A DNA stretch of 5,604 nucleotides. It comes from Chloroflexota bacterium (GTDB taxonomy: Bacteria > Chloroflexota > Limnocylindria > Limnocylindrales > CSP1-4). This document shows, piece after piece, positions 4,800 through 5,604 of this stretch. The stretch's first letter is position 1. The number at the start of each line of letters is the position of its first letter. Made by a program: the position numbers and the translations under genes. The notes below the pieces were generated by a model that saw nothing but the letters and a program-made list of their open reading frames with translations, was not told where the DNA came from and did not search any database. The stretch lies in assembly GCA_021812735.1 (NCBI GenBank), contig JAKAMV010000681.1, positions 1 through 5,604 on the forward strand, read 5' to 3'.

Positions 4800-5604
4800 G
4801 CGCAGCCATCGCGCGCAGGTCGAGCGGCGCGACGGCCTCAAGCCGCACGAACGGCGCCGCCGGTCGGCCGGGGGACCGGCGCGTTGCCGCGCCCGGCGTC
4901 GTGATCGACGGCGCGAGCAAGCGCTTCGGTGCGAAGACCGCCCTCGATGACGTGTCGCTGGCCGTCGAGCCGGGTTCCTTCCTGGTCCTCCTGGGCCCAT
5001 CGGGTTCCGGGAAGACCACCCTGCTGCGGTGCCTGGCGGGGATCGAGCGACTTTCGGCCGGGCGGATCGCGATCGGCGACCGGCTGGTCGCTGACGGGGA
5101 GCGACATCACGTCGCCCCGGAACGTCGCGACCTGTCCATGGTCTTCCAGGACTATGCACTGTGGCCCCACCTGACCGCCGAGCAGAATGTCGAGTTCGCC
5201 CTCGGTCGCCTCCGGCTCCCGAAGGCGGAGAGCGTGCGTCGGGTCCGTGAGCTTCTCCAGCGCGTCGGGCTCGGTGGCCTGGGCGAGCGGTTCCCGAACG
5301 AGCTCTCGGGCGGGGAGCAGCAGCGCGTCTCGCTTGCCCGGGCGCTGGCGGCCGGCACGGGACTGCTGCTGTTCGACGAGCCGCTGTCGAACCTCGACGC
5401 CGGCCTGCGCGAGGAGTTGCGAGTCGAAATCGCGACACTCGCCCGCGAGGCGGCCGCGACCGCCATCTACATCACCCACGACCAGGCGGAGGCGTTCGCT
5501 CTCGCCGACCGGATCGGGGTGCTTCATGCCGGCCGGCTCGTGCAGCTCGGGACACCCGAGGAGGTGTACTTCCGGCCGGCGACCGCGTTCGTGGCGCAGT
5601 TCAC
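4796..5604 (+). CDS. ABC importer ATP-binding protein, FbpC/PotA-type (3' end cut by window)
   Basis: The first 269 residues of the nucleotide-binding subunit that powers the importer are present, and the frame runs off the window without a stop. All ABC ATPase motifs can be read: Walker A GPSGSGKT (67-74), Q-loop Gln118 in VFQDYALWPHLT (116-127), signature LSGGEQQR (170-177), Walker B LLLFDEP (190-196), D-loop SNLD (198-201) and switch His228 in YITHDQAEAF. DQAEAFALADRI and QLGTPEEVYFRP (250-261) are typical of the MalK/PotA/FbpC branch, which usually carries a C-terminal regulatory domain of about 100 residues beyond this point. The ATPase fold starts near residue 35. The preceding 33 residues are a Ser/Ala/Arg/Gly-rich extension unusual for the family. 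ATG 4796 overlaps the permease stop (ATGA) and has GGGAG upstream. A GTG at 4901 (codon 36) would remove the extension but has no ribosome site. Confidence 0.93.
   Translation, partial: MSAAIARRSSGATASSRTNGAAGRPGDRRVAAPGVVIDGASKRFGAKTALDDVSLAVEPGSFLVLLGPSGSGKTTLLRCLAGIERLSAGRIAIGDRLVADGERHHVAPERRDLSMVFQDYALWPHLTAEQNVEFALGRLRLPKAESVRRVRELLQRVGLGGLGERFPNELSGGEQQRVSLARALAAGTGLLLFDEPLSNLDAGLREELRVEIATLAREAAATAIYITHDQAEAFALADRIGVLHAGRLVQLGTPEEVYFRPATAFVAQF

Overview
This is a GC-rich window (roughly 70% GC by eye) with strong G/C bias at third codon positions. The alanine/arginine-rich proteins, GTG starts, 4-nt gene overlaps and Ala/Pro/Thr-rich lipoprotein linker fit a high-GC, Gram-positive-type bacterium. 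Actinomycetota or Chloroflexota are the best guesses. This is inference from composition and style, because there is no phylogenetic marker other than one tRNA.

Layout. Bases 1-930 hold two overlapping genes of unknown function: a small protein with three membrane segments (start at or upstream of the window edge), then a soluble, basic, helix-rich protein that begins inside it. Bases 1037-1124 hold a complete tRNA-Leu (anticodon UAG) with an encoded CCA end. Bases 1125-1764 form a poorly coding stretch. It holds a GC-rich hairpin, two weakly supported small ORFs (the second would be a 72-residue single-pass membrane protein) and, just before the next gene, a repeat-rich leader with three copies of GTGTAAC that may be an operator.

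Bases 1765-5604 hold a three-gene ABC importer operon: a lipoprotein substrate-binding protein, a fused two-domain permease, and an ATPase cut off by the window end. The genes are joined by GTGA and ATGA overlaps, which points to translational coupling. Order and architecture match the FbpABC/AfuABC-type family (ferric iron and related small substrates such as aminoethylphosphonate, thiamine or polyamines). The binding protein would capture substrate outside the membrane, the single-chain permease would form the whole channel, and an ATPase dimer would power it. The substrate cannot be fixed from sequence alone.

I found no mobile element, CRISPR array, phage gene or clearly new system. The points most worth checking are the GTGTAAC repeats in the importer leader, the small ORFs before it, and the unusual N-termini of the binding protein and the ATPase.
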